Positions 7,660 through 15,794 of a stretch of DNA of 64,000 bases are shown here, in pieces (the stretch's first letter is position 1; every line of letters starts with the position of its first letter). The stretch spans positions 1 to 64,000 of the forward strand of contig DAOTXR010000011.1 of NCBI GenBank assembly GCA_034435375.1, given 5' to 3'. The stretch comes from DAOTXR01 sp034435375 (GTDB lineage: Bacteria; Chloroflexota; Anaerolineae; Aggregatilineales; UBA3940). The notes beneath the pieces were generated by a model that made no database searches, was not told where the DNA came from, and saw only the letters and a list, made by a program, of their open reading frames with translations. The position numbers and the translations under genes are program-made.

Positions 7660-8703
7660 CTAGCCACCTTCCGTGACAACAGCTGCAAACACCTCCAGCT
7701 CCCAGCCGCCCCGGACGCGTAACCGAGTCAGCTCAAAAGGATGTTGTTTCTCTTGCAGAGTCCCGTGGATAGTCGTCACAGCGCCCCAGTAGCCCATCTC
7801 ATGGGCCACGTCGATCACCTCCTGGTCATACTTGCCTGCCGTATAGGCAATGAAGCGCGGCTGATAACCTAAGTTGGCCTCAATCGTCTGGGCTGGGCCA
7901 AGCAGATGGTAGATCAGCCAATCACGGCTACGGCCTGTGTACTCAATGTGCTCGCGCCCGTGGACCTCAATATCCATCCCTGCCTGGCTCATTTCCCTGA
8001 GCATATCCCATGTCATGTACCCTGGCTGGCTGCGATCGGTGACATCCGTCAGGATGAAGAAAGTGCCAACGAAGCCAAACTCCTTCAGGATGGGAAAAGC
8101 GTTTTCGTAGTTGTCGGCATAGCCATCGTCGAAGGTCAAGACAATGGGCTTGTCTGGTAGGGAAGGCCAACCGATGTTCAGCGCATAGATCAAGTCGTAG
8201 AGGGTGATGGTCTGGTAGCCATTCTCCTTCAGCCAGACCATCTGGGCACGAAAGTCGTCCGGCCTGACGGACAGGTCAAGGCGATAGACATCCGCGTCGG
8301 CAGGGGGCGCACTGATGTAGTGATACATCAGGATCGGAATGTAGAACTCCCGGTCGCGGGAGTCCGGAGTTGGCCACGGCGTAGGGGTGAAGGTCGGAGT
8401 CTCAGTGGGCGTGATGCTAGGCGTCAGCGTGAGGGTGGGGCTGGGCGTGATGGTCGGTGTGGGAGTCGCCGAGGGTGGCATCGACGGCGTCACAGAGGGC
8501 ATAGCTGTGTGAGTGGCTGTAGGCGTAGCCGTGAAGATCAGCGCGAGCAGCCGCGCGGGGTAGTCCCCCTGGCTGTCCATCGTAAAGGCTACTAGCCCCA
8601 GCGTGATAAAAAGGACTCCGGTCATCACCAGAGCCAGTGTCATAGGTAGACGTCGCAGCGGCGTCTGAAGACGTGGTTTTTTTGCACGCAGCTTAGTGCT
8701 CAT
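7660..8703 (-). CDS. Membrane-anchored polysaccharide deacetylase (NodB family)
   Basis: 347 residues. A signal anchor (about 20-42, LPMTLALVMTGVLFITLGLVAF) is followed by a 60-residue Thr/Pro/Ser linker of TPT-like repeats, then a NodB domain. It has YIPILMYHYIS, LTFDDGYADNY (both metal/catalytic Asp) and IEVHGREHIEY (His ligands, with REH in place of the usual spacing). Such enzymes remove acetyl groups from cell-wall or extracellular glycans. The linker would span the envelope and is typical of Anaerolineae secreted proteins. ATG at 8703 has AGGG close by; an ATG at 8730 lacks a ribosome site. Confidence 0.8.
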   Translation of the reverse strand: MSTKLRAKKPRLQTPLRRLPMTLALVMTGVLFITLGLVAFTMDSQGDYPARLLALIFTATPTATHTAMPSVTPSMPPSATPTPTITPSPTLTLTPSITPTETPTFTPTPWPTPDSRDREFYIPILMYHYISAPPADADVYRLDLSVRPDDFRAQMVWLKENGYQTITLYDLIYALNIGWPSLPDKPIVLTFDDGYADNYENAFPILKEFGFVGTFFILTDVTDRSQPGYMTWDMLREMSQAGMDIEVHGREHIEYTGRSRDWLIYHLLGPAQTIEANLGYQPRFIAYTAGKYDQEVIDVAHEMGYWGAVTTIHGTLQEKQHPFELTRLRVRGGWELEVFAAVVTEGG

Positions 8704-8771
8704 TTTACCCTGGTCTGCCACACCATTCATACAGGACCGTCTAAATCTCACTAAATTTTAAAACCGCACAG

Positions 8772-8798
8772 ATTATACCAAGAGATGAGCCGCCTCAA
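8772..8798 (-). promoter_or_regulatory. Possible promoter for the deacetylase gene
   Basis: Minus-strand TTGAGG (8793-8798), a short 15-base spacer and a perfect TATAAT (8772-8777), 69 bases before the start. The short spacer lowers confidence. Confidence 0.3.
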
Positions 8799-8962
8799 GG
8801 TGACATTTGCCACACGTCTACCCACTGGCATGAAAACGGACGGACCGCCTTACGCTGTGGTTATAGCCCGCTTCGTGCCCCCCACAGCTCAGCCGCGACT
8901 GTGAAAACTAGCCCCTCTGCGCTATGATCCACCCCGTGAAGCAAATCCTTCCAGTTGGATCA

Positions 8963-9829
8963 ATGAGCGCCATGCACAAAACATCCGTCATGATTTTGCC
9001 CCTGGGTCTGGCGATCCTGTTAGTCGCGTGTAGCCGCACTCCTCCCTCTACTCCTCTTCCGACAGCTACACTTGCACCTACGCGGGTGCCGCCCACGGCC
9101 ACACCCTCGCCACTTCCTCCACCCACTGTGACACCCTACCCGACAGCCACGCCAGGAGCGTCGCCAACTCAGGAGCCTTCATCCACTTCAGGCGATGAGA
9201 CGCCCCAAGCCACAGCCTTGGCTGAAACTGCGGCCACGCCATCAGCCGAGCCATCCCAGACCTCTCAGGGCATCGAGCGTGGAGAGGTCATCCTGACTTC
9301 GGATTTCTCGCGGGGATGGCCAACTTTAGAGGATGCCTCGGCCAAGATATACATCGAGAACGGCGGATACGTCTTCGATCTTGGCGTGAATGCACGGCGC
9401 TATGTGAACACCTCCAGCCTTAACCGGGATGACTTCTTGGCCCAGGTCCAGGTCACGCCACAGGCTTGCCCAGCCGGAGGCGGCTACGGCTTGTTTTTCC
9501 GTTTCCAGGATGAAGGCAACTATTATGCACTGACCGTGTTCTGTGATGGCCGAGTGACAGTTTTCGAACGCGCTGGCGGCAGGCTCAACACCACCCCCTT
9601 GCTGGATGCCTCGCTTCCTGACGGCCTCAGTGCTGTCGGGCCAGATACCCATATCGTAGGCGTCGCTGCCCAGGGTGAAAGCTTTACCATGTACTTTGAT
9701 GGCCAGCCCATCGGTGCATTCACCAGTGAGACTCATGGCAGAGGCGGCCTGGCTATCTATGCTGTCAGCGCAGTGGATAGCCCGCTGCGCGTGGTCTTCG
9801 ACAACCTGGAGGTCTGGACGATCCGCTGA
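8963..9829 (+). CDS. Lipoprotein with Pro/Thr linker and laminin-G-like domain
   Basis: 288 residues. A signal peptide ends in the lipobox LLVAC, so the Cys near residue 22 is probably lipidated. A long PTAT/PPT-rich linker follows, then a beta-rich domain from about 120 (GYVFDLGVNARRYVNTSSL, GLFFRFQDEGNYYALTVFCDGRVTVFERAGG, GRGGLAIYAVSAVDSPLRVVFDNLEVW) that resembles DUF1080/laminin-G jelly rolls. It probably displays a binding domain outside the cell; the ligand is unknown. The ATG at 8963 is chosen over 8924 because it puts the signal peptide at the N-terminus. The next gene starts one base after the stop. Confidence 0.7.
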   Translation: MSAMHKTSVMILPLGLAILLVACSRTPPSTPLPTATLAPTRVPPTATPSPLPPPTVTPYPTATPGASPTQEPSSTSGDETPQATALAETAATPSAEPSQTSQGIERGEVILTSDFSRGWPTLEDASAKIYIENGGYVFDLGVNARRYVNTSSLNRDDFLAQVQVTPQACPAGGGYGLFFRFQDEGNYYALTVFCDGRVTVFERAGGRLNTTPLLDASLPDGLSAVGPDTHIVGVAAQGESFTMYFDGQPIGAFTSETHGRGGLAIYAVSAVDSPLRVVFDNLEVWTIR

Positions 9830-9830
9830 C

Positions 9831-11039
9831 GTGGCTGCTCAGGAACGTATCCGGCGCTTGAAGGTGCTCACCCTGCTGCTTGCGCTCGTGGCACTGGGCG
9901 CAGTGATCTTGCGCGCCATCCCACTGCTGCCTCCGGCGCTGACGACTGTGAACACCCCCCCGTTGCCCACAGAGTCGCCCGTTGTTCTGGCCACACTGAT
10001 TGTCCCCCCAGCACCGTCGGACACACCTCCCCGCCGCACCCCTCCCCTGACCAGCACACCTGCTGACGAGTGGGCCAATGCTGTACTAGACTGTGTGCTT
10101 CCGGTTCTCACGAATGGCCTTCCCCCTGTTGCCAGCATGGCGTGGTGGCAGAGCAGCAGCGCTGCGGACAATTTATCTCTGACCGATGACAACAGACCAA
10201 TTTTTGGAAACCAACCTCTCGAAATTGACACGCTGGCTGAGCTGGAGATCCTGATCCCCGATCTTGCCGATCCTACCCGCCTCAGCCATGTGGCAACAAT
10301 GGAACAGTCGGACAGCACCTTGTCCCTGAGCGTGCTCAGGGGCGAATCCATTTTTGCTGAAACTCGCTGGGTGCTGATGGAAGCACGCCTGTCCCTCGCA
10401 CTGAAAGCGCTCATTGTTCAGGCTAGGTTGCGCGGCTACATCCTGCGAGCGGCTTATGGCGAGGGCCAAGCTGGTCAGGCACAGCTTGTGCTGGTAGACA
10501 CCATAGACATAGCCTCACTGACAACACCCACTCCACAGCCCACCCTTACTGCTACCAGTCCCAGGCCCACTAGGATCATCACACCCACTCCTACTCGCGT
10601 CCCTGAGGCTTACATGGGACGTGTCATGGCCGGAAAGATCGATCCGGTGATCGACGCCACAGCTTCTTTTGATCAGGGTGCTGTGTCACGATATACCAGT
10701 GCGCACCCCTGGGTGGGTCCACTGACATGGACCGAAACCGGACCGCAGATCGCTGGACGTCCAGTAGCTGTGGAAGAGGCCCAGGAGTTAAACTTCTACA
10801 CTCTTCAGGCAAACGATCCAACCGGGGCAGCTCTGCGTTTTCTGAGCATCACCTTCGATGGAACAGTCACACGCTTCCCCGACGACCAGATTATGTTCCA
10901 GGATCAGCGCACGGAGGAAGTGCTCTTCTGGCTGGCGCGTCGCGCTGCCGAGCGCGGCGGCCAATTGATCGTTGCCTACGATGACTTTGGCCTTAAACAA
11001 TCCATCACTGTGGTGGACTTCCGCCCATTCATCCCCTGA
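9831..11039 (+). CDS. Membrane-anchored exported protein of unknown function
   Basis: 402 residues. One N-terminal anchor (about 11-30, VLTLLLALVALGAVILRAIPLL) is followed by Pro/Thr-rich linkers near 40-75 and 228-255 around two unrecognised globular parts. I find no enzyme motif. The start is GTG at 9831, directly after the TGA of the lipoprotein gene with one base between, so the two are probably translationally coupled and act at the same envelope site. An upstream in-frame ATG at 9675 would overlap the lipoprotein gene by 155 bases and spoil the signal anchor. Confidence 0.65.
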   Translation: MAAQERIRRLKVLTLLLALVALGAVILRAIPLLPPALTTVNTPPLPTESPVVLATLIVPPAPSDTPPRRTPPLTSTPADEWANAVLDCVLPVLTNGLPPVASMAWWQSSSAADNLSLTDDNRPIFGNQPLEIDTLAELEILIPDLADPTRLSHVATMEQSDSTLSLSVLRGESIFAETRWVLMEARLSLALKALIVQARLRGYILRAAYGEGQAGQAQLVLVDTIDIASLTTPTPQPTLTATSPRPTRIITPTPTRVPEAYMGRVMAGKIDPVIDATASFDQGAVSRYTSAHPWVGPLTWTETGPQIAGRPVAVEEAQELNFYTLQANDPTGAALRFLSITFDGTVTRFPDDQIMFQDQRTEEVLFWLARRAAERGGQLIVAYDDFGLKQSITVVDFRPFIP

Positions 11040-11163
11040 TCCTCGCCAGTCGGTTGTGCTCCTGCTGTGAATCTCTTGTGAATTTTGCTCCCAGGTGGAC
11101 AGATTCGGCTCACGAACTTCCGGTATAGATCAGGCACACACTTTACTCCGAGAGGCTGGAAGT

Positions 11164-11433
11164 ATGGCCACCAATCGTTTCAACCAAGATTATCTGATCC
11201 TTAATCGCTTGCTGGGCAAGGCCCTGCTGGACGATGATATCCATGAGACCCTCCTTCGCCAGTCCACACGCATGCGACTGATTGCCACCCTTGATCTCTC
11301 ACCGGAGGCCCAACAGTATCTGGCATCGTTGGCCGACCTACCGCAGCTCGATGAACTCGCAGCGCAGCTCGTCACGACGGAGTTCTATCGCTGGGAAGGT
11401 ACCCGAACCAGCGGACATCATAGGGGCGAATAG
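11164..11433 (+). CDS. Small hypothetical protein
   Basis: 89 residues, mostly helical: NQDYLILNRLLGKALLDDDIHETLLRQSTRMRLI, then LSPEAQQYLASLADLPQLDELAAQLV. The pattern (an L-rich helix, then 'LSPEAQ..L..L' and a final helix) is vaguely like Os1348-type small proteins that accompany modified peptides, but I do not claim the match. ATG at 11164 follows GGAAG. Its 3' end overlaps the 3' end of the convergent peptidase gene by 16 bases. Confidence 0.5.
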   Translation: MATNRFNQDYLILNRLLGKALLDDDIHETLLRQSTRMRLIATLDLSPEAQQYLASLADLPQLDELAAQLVTTEFYRWEGTRTSGHHRGE

Positions 11434-12095
11434 CTCTCTCGCGCTTGCTCCGATTCTGCCAGGGCCAGGAGGCCCGCTCGCAGTGCACGCACCACTTCGG
11501 CAGTCTCCAAGCAGGGGTACTCCGGCTCTGTAGCCTCTGCTGGCAGATGCGGCACATGAACAAACCCTGCCCGAGTGCTCAACCGCTGCTCTGCGATGTA
11601 GTGAAGGGCGCTGAAAAGCACCTCGTTGCACAGGTAGCGCCCCGGATCGTCCGAGAGACGTGTTGAAACGCCAGTGGCCTGCATGGCCTCAAGCATTCTT
11701 GCCAGCGGCAGCGTCGATCCGTAAGCAGGCGGAGCGCCTGGCTGGACAGGTTGTCCTTCGACCATGTTCCCGGCGTTATCCGGAATCACGAATCGCCGCT
11801 CGTTATAGCCTACCTGTTCCAGGCAGATGCTGGGGCGTCCGGCTTCGCCCAGGCAGACAAGGTCATCAGGACACACCTCATCGAGCGCCTCGCGGATCAT
11901 CTGCGAGGCGCGGCCTGTCTCAACCGGGATGATACACGTCACGAGGCTCAGCCCGGGCAACGGAGACGCAGCCGCATCTGGCAGTCCGCCCCCGTTCTGC
12001 GCTAGCAGCATCTTTAGGGCCTCCTGCGATGCATTTCGAGTCCGCCCCCCAAACGGTTCGAAGGCTGTGATCAGCACAGTCCTGGTTGGCTCCAC
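11418..12095 (-). CDS. pcp: Pyroglutamyl-peptidase I (pyrrolidone-carboxylate peptidase)
   Basis: 225 residues, family length. Removes N-terminal pyroglutamate from peptides in the cytoplasm. It has the N-terminal TAFEPFGGRTRNAS, the catalytic Glu region (VCLGEAGRPSICLEQVGYNERR), DNAGNMVEGQPV, the catalytic Cys in GRYLCNEVLFSALHY and the His in GFVHVPHLP. All three catalytic residues are present. GTG at 12095 is supported by GAGGAGG upstream. It stands alone, convergent with the small gene at 11164. Confidence 0.9.
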   Translation of the reverse strand: MEPTRTVLITAFEPFGGRTRNASQEALKMLLAQNGGGLPDAAASPLPGLSLVTCIIPVETGRASQMIREALDEVCPDDLVCLGEAGRPSICLEQVGYNERRFVIPDNAGNMVEGQPVQPGAPPAYGSTLPLARMLEAMQATGVSTRLSDDPGRYLCNEVLFSALHYIAEQRLSTRAGFVHVPHLPAEATEPEYPCLETAEVVRALRAGLLALAESEQARESYSPL

Positions 12096-12130
12096 CGGAT
12101 TCCCTCCTCACGAGATGTACAAATCGGCAA

Positions 12131-12145
12131 GATGATCTTATCATC
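12131..12145. promoter_or_regulatory. Inverted repeat GATGAT-CTT-ATCATC over the -35 of the next gene
   Basis: A perfect 6+6 inverted repeat with a 3-base centre overlaps the -35 element at 12138-12143. It could be a small operator; no regulator gene is adjacent. Confidence 0.3.
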
Positions 12146-12166
12146 ATCAAGGATTTACGGTAGAAT
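12138..12166 (+). promoter_or_regulatory. Promoter for the phosphoribosyltransferase gene
   Basis: TTATCA (12138-12143), a 17-base spacer and TAGAAT (12161-12166), 65 bases before the start codon. Confidence 0.45.
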
Positions 12167-12230
12167 TCATGCGGCATGACGCATTCAGTCTGCCGACCCT
12201 TAACCTCACGACATGATGGAGAAAGCAGCC

Positions 12231-12794
12231 ATGTCATCCCAGGCACGTGCAACCTACCCGGTGGAGATTGCCGGCGTCAAACGAGACTTGCCGATCTTTG
12301 AAGTTGCGCCGGGTGTTAAGATTGCCATTGTCAACATCTTGGGTGACACAGAGCTTGTGCAGGCAGCTGCCAAAGAGCTTGCCAGACGGCTTAAGGACAA
12401 AGGTGGAGAAGTCATCGTGACGGCAGAGGCCAAAAGCATCCCTCTGCTCTACGCCCTGGCTGTTGAGATGGACATGCCATGGGTGGTGTTGCGCAAGAGC
12501 TACAAGCCTTACATGGGTGATGCGCTCCAGGCCGAGACAATGTCGATCACCACCGGCCAGCCGCAGATGCTTGTGCTTGATGAGAAAGACCGCAACATGT
12601 TGAGCGGCAGACGTGTTATACTGGTAGATGATGTTATCTCGACTGGCAGCACGCTTCAGAGCATGCAGTTGTTGATCCAAAGGGCCGGGGGCACTATCGT
12701 GGGCCAGGCCGCTCTCTTCACCGAGGGTGACCGCGCTAAGTGGCAGGACATCATTGCCCTGGGCCACCTGCCGGTCTTCATCGAAAGAGACTGA
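12231..12794 (+). CDS. Purine phosphoribosyltransferase (adenine phosphoribosyltransferase-like)
   Basis: 187 residues. A type I PRTase with the PRPP-binding loop VILVDDVISTGSTL and the upstream VTAEAKSIPLLYALA, which matches the region of Apt enzymes that holds the base. It would convert a purine base and PRPP to the nucleotide, fitting the purine theme of the window. Base specificity cannot be read from the sequence: adenine is the first guess, hypoxanthine or xanthine are possible. ATG at 12231 follows GGAG at 10 bases; an in-frame ATG ATG at 12213 is the alternative. Monocistronic with its own promoter. Confidence 0.75.
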   Translation: MSSQARATYPVEIAGVKRDLPIFEVAPGVKIAIVNILGDTELVQAAAKELARRLKDKGGEVIVTAEAKSIPLLYALAVEMDMPWVVLRKSYKPYMGDALQAETMSITTGQPQMLVLDEKDRNMLSGRRVILVDDVISTGSTLQSMQLLIQRAGGTIVGQAALFTEGDRAKWQDIIALGHLPVFIERD

Positions 12795-12881
12795 GCAGGG
12801 ATAGTACTACAGTTAAGTAGCAGTTTTCTGTGTGATAGTCTATAGTTTTTAGAGTGACCTCAAACACAGGGGAAAACAATC

Positions 12882-13283
12882 GTGGCGCGCATCCTGGTGG
12901 TTGATGATGAACCCGATGTTCGGGAGCTTTTCAACATCACACTCAAAATGGCGGGGCACACCACCGACACTGCCAAAGACGGTCTTGAAGCTGTAGACCG
13001 GCTGGCAAAGGACATTCCCGATCTGATCCTGCTCGATCTGATGATGCCCCACCTGGACGGATTCGGGCTGCTCGATCACATTCGCAAGCAGATGGACAGC
13101 AAACCCGTGCGTGTTCTAGTCGCAACGGCCAAGGTGCTTGAGGACTCAGATCGCGAGAAGCTCAGCACGTGGCCAGTAGTAGGCGTTCTCAACAAGGGCG
13201 AGCTTGACATCGGAGCGATGGTCGGCATCATCAGCACGGCGCTCAGCAAGAATCCGCTCAAGAATGGCGGCGGTACCAAGTAA
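12882..13283 (+). CDS. Single-domain response regulator (CheY-like receiver)
   Basis: 133 residues, receiver domain only. Acidic pocket VVDDEPD near the N-terminus, phospho-acceptor Asp in LILLDLMMPHLDGFG, then the Thr in VATAK and Lys in LNKGEL. There is no output domain, so it must act through a partner. No histidine kinase is adjacent. Start is GTG at 12882, after AGGGGA. A strong terminator follows 15 bases downstream. Confidence 0.85.
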   Translation: MARILVVDDEPDVRELFNITLKMAGHTTDTAKDGLEAVDRLAKDIPDLILLDLMMPHLDGFGLLDHIRKQMDSKPVRVLVATAKVLEDSDREKLSTWPVVGVLNKGELDIGAMVGIISTALSKNPLKNGGGTK

Positions 13284-13298
13284 TCCCATTCCCGAATC

Positions 13299-13323
13299 AA
13301 AACACGGGCTTGGCCCGTGTTTT
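13299..13323. terminator. Bidirectional intrinsic terminator
   Basis: A perfect 11-bp stem AAAACACGGGC / GCCCGTGTTTT with a TTG loop. A and T runs at its two ends let it work in both directions, between the convergent response regulator and the gene ending at 13334. Confidence 0.85.
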
Positions 13324-13333
13324 ATGTTGTCTC

Positions 13334-14005
13334 TCACAGCGGTAGGTCAACCATCAGCGGCCCACCATACTGCTGGATCGCAGCCTCGATGCGCCGCAGG
13401 TCCTCAGACTCATCTCCTGCCAGGGCCAATGCCCTTAGAGGGCGTTCGCTGCCCGTTGAGAGCATTACAGCGCCGTCACGGCAGGGGATCAGCAGATCAA
13501 CCGTGAAGCAAGTTTGCCCCTCCCGAATCTCAACCGCTCGCTCCGGTTGGATTCCGCGTGCCTTGAGCGCATGGTATACCCGGTCGACAAAGACATTGTC
13601 ACTGCTGAACAGATCGTTCACCTCTCGCGCCTTCACAAAGCGATCCCACGTGGTTTGGATGAAAGTGATGCGCCGCCAGCGCATGCTGACAATGGGTGGC
13701 ACCTTTTGTTTCAGAGGACCCAGTTGGAGTTTGTAGTAACGTTCGTGGGCGCGAGGATGACCGGGATCGTCGGGCAACAGGTCCACGCGGCGTGCCAGCT
13801 CGTGGCCGGTGCGCCGTGCGTAGAAATGAATGGCCCAGCGCAGGTCTGGGCCGAAGGACTTGGTGAAGTAGAAGGCCACGTACTCGGCGTGAATGCCCTG
13901 CGGGGCGTGTCGAGCTGGCACACGGTACCAGTGCTGCTCTCGCGCAATCTCAAGGTCCCTGGGATGGGGCATTACGCCCACCAGTACACGGTCTTCGGGA
14001 TACAT
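13334..14005 (-). CDS. Conserved hypothetical protein
   Basis: 223 residues, soluble. It begins MYPEDRVLVGVMPHPRDLEIAREQHWYRVP and has a Trp/Arg-rich middle (RWAIHFYARRTGHELARRVDLLP, RYYKLQLGPLKQKVPPI) with a C-terminal alpha/beta part (GIQPERAVEIREGQTCFTVDLLIPCRDGAVML). The 'QHWYRVP' start recalls EVE/PUA-like nucleic-acid-binding domains, but the match is weak. It ends 12 bases before the PLP enzyme gene upstream of it, so the two are probably cotranscribed. Confidence 0.6.
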   Translation of the reverse strand: MYPEDRVLVGVMPHPRDLEIAREQHWYRVPARHAPQGIHAEYVAFYFTKSFGPDLRWAIHFYARRTGHELARRVDLLPDDPGHPRAHERYYKLQLGPLKQKVPPIVSMRWRRITFIQTTWDRFVKAREVNDLFSSDNVFVDRVYHALKARGIQPERAVEIREGQTCFTVDLLIPCRDGAVMLSTGSERPLRALALAGDESEDLRRIEAAIQQYGGPLMVDLPL

Positions 14006-14017
14006 AGCCTGCTGTGC

Positions 14018-15430
14018 CTACTCGCCGTGGATATGGTGCTCCTTACGAAAAGCCATGATCCGCCTGTCGATCTCCGGCACCTTCTGTTGGTGCTCCTGCC
14101 ACCACGCAGGATCGCGCTGGGCGTCCAGTTCCTCGACGGTCTTGCCCTGCTGCTCGACCCAGGTGTAATACTTCAGGTTGTGCCAACGTGTCCGCGTCTC
14201 GCGGGTGCCTTCCAGCACGTAGTCGGTCTTCTGTCCGTGGAAGGTAGAAGCCATGCGCTGCACTGCCAGCGCCTCATCCATCTTGCCCTCCACGCTGTCC
14301 AGCCAGTCCATCACCGAGTAGTAACGGTCAATGGCATCGGTGCAGATGGTGACCACCACGTCGTCCGGCCCGAAGTTGTAGTACTTGGCGGCCTTGATCG
14401 CACCCAGCACATTGCACACTCCGGAGATGCCAAAGAAACCGCTCATGGCCTCTACGTCTGCTTCAGGCACCCCATAGCGACTAACCAGCACCTGTTTGCC
14501 GACGGGATTGGTCAGCAACGCCAAGCCACGTACACAGGACATGTCGTCGATGCACATCATGGCGTCCATGTTCCATACGTTGTGAATCCAGGTGACATGC
14601 TTGTCGCCAATGCCTTCAATGCGGTGCGAGCCATAGCCGTTGTTGTACAACGTCGGACACTGGATTGGTTCCAGACCGATGATCTTGTGCTCTGGCCACA
14701 GTTGCTTGAGACGATCGCCGGCGGCAATTGTGCCGCCCGATCCCATGGCTGACACGTAGGCCGCAACTCTACCGCTGCCGATCCCTTGTTGGTGCAGCAC
14801 CTCTGCCAACTCGGCGATGGTATTCCCAGTCACGTGATAGTGAAAGCGGTAGTTGCCCATGACCTCAAACTGGTTGAGCACACGGACGTTGGGATCGGAG
14901 CGACGCAGTTCCCATGTCTTATCGTAGATTTCCTTAACGTTGCTCTCCGAACCTGGGGTAGCGATCACCCGCGCCCCTAACTTCCCAATATACTCAAAGC
15001 GTTCGCGACTCATGTCCTGAGGCAGCACCACCACGCTGTCGAAGCCCATGCGACAGCCCACAAATGCCCCGCCAATGCCGTAGTTGCCAGTCGAAGGCCA
15101 CACCAGAGTGTGCACCTCCGGATCAACTTCCCCAAACATCTCCTTCTCGACCACCACAGAGTAGGCTGCACCTACCTTGTGGCTGCGGGTCGGGAAATGG
15201 ACACTGTGCAGGACCACGATCGGGACCTCGACGCTCGTGAGCTGAGGGGGAAGTACGTAATATTGGATGGCGTTGTCGGCGTCCTTCCAGGTGATATTGA
15301 AGAGGTTGATCGGGTCGAGGGGGTCCTCCTTCATTTTACGCAACGCCTCAGCACGCACAGCAGGGGCGATCTTTTCAGGGTGTAGCATCTCCTCAAAAGT
15401 TGGCCCTGTGATGATCTTTCGTTTGGACAT
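14018..15430 (-). CDS. PLP-dependent enzyme, fold type II (cysteine synthase family)
   Basis: 470 residues, longer than classical cysteine synthase (about 310). PLP lysine is Lys85 in TRSHKVGAAYS, followed by STGNYGIGGAFVG and the phosphate-binding SAMGSGGTIAAGDRL. A C-terminal extension (YYTWVEQQGKTVEELDAQRDPAWW..) is not catalytic in known relatives. Likely a beta-elimination or beta-replacement on an amino acid; the substrate is unknown. It is distantly related to diaminopropionate ammonia-lyase (YgeX of purine clusters), but I see no specific YgeX signature. ATG at 15430 has AGGAGC 11 bases upstream. Confidence 0.75.
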   Translation of the reverse strand: MSKRKIITGPTFEEMLHPEKIAPAVRAEALRKMKEDPLDPINLFNITWKDADNAIQYYVLPPQLTSVEVPIVVLHSVHFPTRSHKVGAAYSVVVEKEMFGEVDPEVHTLVWPSTGNYGIGGAFVGCRMGFDSVVVLPQDMSRERFEYIGKLGARVIATPGSESNVKEIYDKTWELRRSDPNVRVLNQFEVMGNYRFHYHVTGNTIAELAEVLHQQGIGSGRVAAYVSAMGSGGTIAAGDRLKQLWPEHKIIGLEPIQCPTLYNNGYGSHRIEGIGDKHVTWIHNVWNMDAMMCIDDMSCVRGLALLTNPVGKQVLVSRYGVPEADVEAMSGFFGISGVCNVLGAIKAAKYYNFGPDDVVVTICTDAIDRYYSVMDWLDSVEGKMDEALAVQRMASTFHGQKTDYVLEGTRETRTRWHNLKYYTWVEQQGKTVEELDAQRDPAWWQEHQQKVPEIDRRIMAFRKEHHIHGE

Positions 15431-15472
15431 GGTAGAGTTGTGCTCCTATCTGTTAGTGGGCGTGATCGATCC

Positions 15473-15757
15473 TCACGTATGGTCAGCCCCAAGATCGTCT
15501 AAGCTTGGGCGTGCGAATTTGCCTGTAGAAGCGCCAGGGATGTCATCGAGCAGGAGACGTTCCAGGTGACGCATCCGATCATACGCAGCGTCACGACGAT
15601 CAGCCACCTCACGATAGGCCTGCATGTCTTCCTGGCTCAGGTCCTTCACACGCCTGCCTTTGAGCAGCTGTTTGACCTTCTCATCCCACAGGTTGTACTC
15701 ATTCAGAGCTGCTTTATGCTGTGCGAGGAGGTCCTCAACCTGGTGGTTCTCAGACAT
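15473..15757 (-). CDS. Small helical hypothetical protein
   Basis: 94 residues, charged and predicted coiled-coil: VEDLLAQHKAALNEYNLWDEKVKQLLKGRRVKDL, then MQAYREVADRRDAAYDRMRHLERLLLDDIPG. ATG at 15757 follows an excellent AGGAGGA. It lies between the glycosyltransferase gene and the PLP enzyme gene on the same strand, 42 bases before the latter, so it is probably in that operon. Function unknown. Confidence 0.6.
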   Translation of the reverse strand: MSENHQVEDLLAQHKAALNEYNLWDEKVKQLLKGRRVKDLSQEDMQAYREVADRRDAAYDRMRHLERLLLDDIPGASTGKFARPSLDDLGADHT

Positions 15758-15794
15758 ACGCTTATCCTCCTGGAGAGCTGCTGCGAGGCGCTAG

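Noticed and set aside
8380..8540. Repetitive DNA resembling a tandem repeat array
   Set aside because: It encodes the Thr/Pro linker of the deacetylase; the units are irregular and in frame, so this is protein low complexity, not a CRISPR or DNA repeat.
13514..14752. A 412-residue open frame on the plus strand
   Set aside because: It lies antisense to the PLP enzyme and the conserved hypothetical gene, both with family motifs and ribosome sites; it shows no recognised domain.
14018..15430. YgeX (diaminopropionate ammonia-lyase) to complete the purine cluster
   Set aside because: It is the same PLP fold but the sequence shows no specific match to YgeX that I can support, and it lies outside the purine operons.
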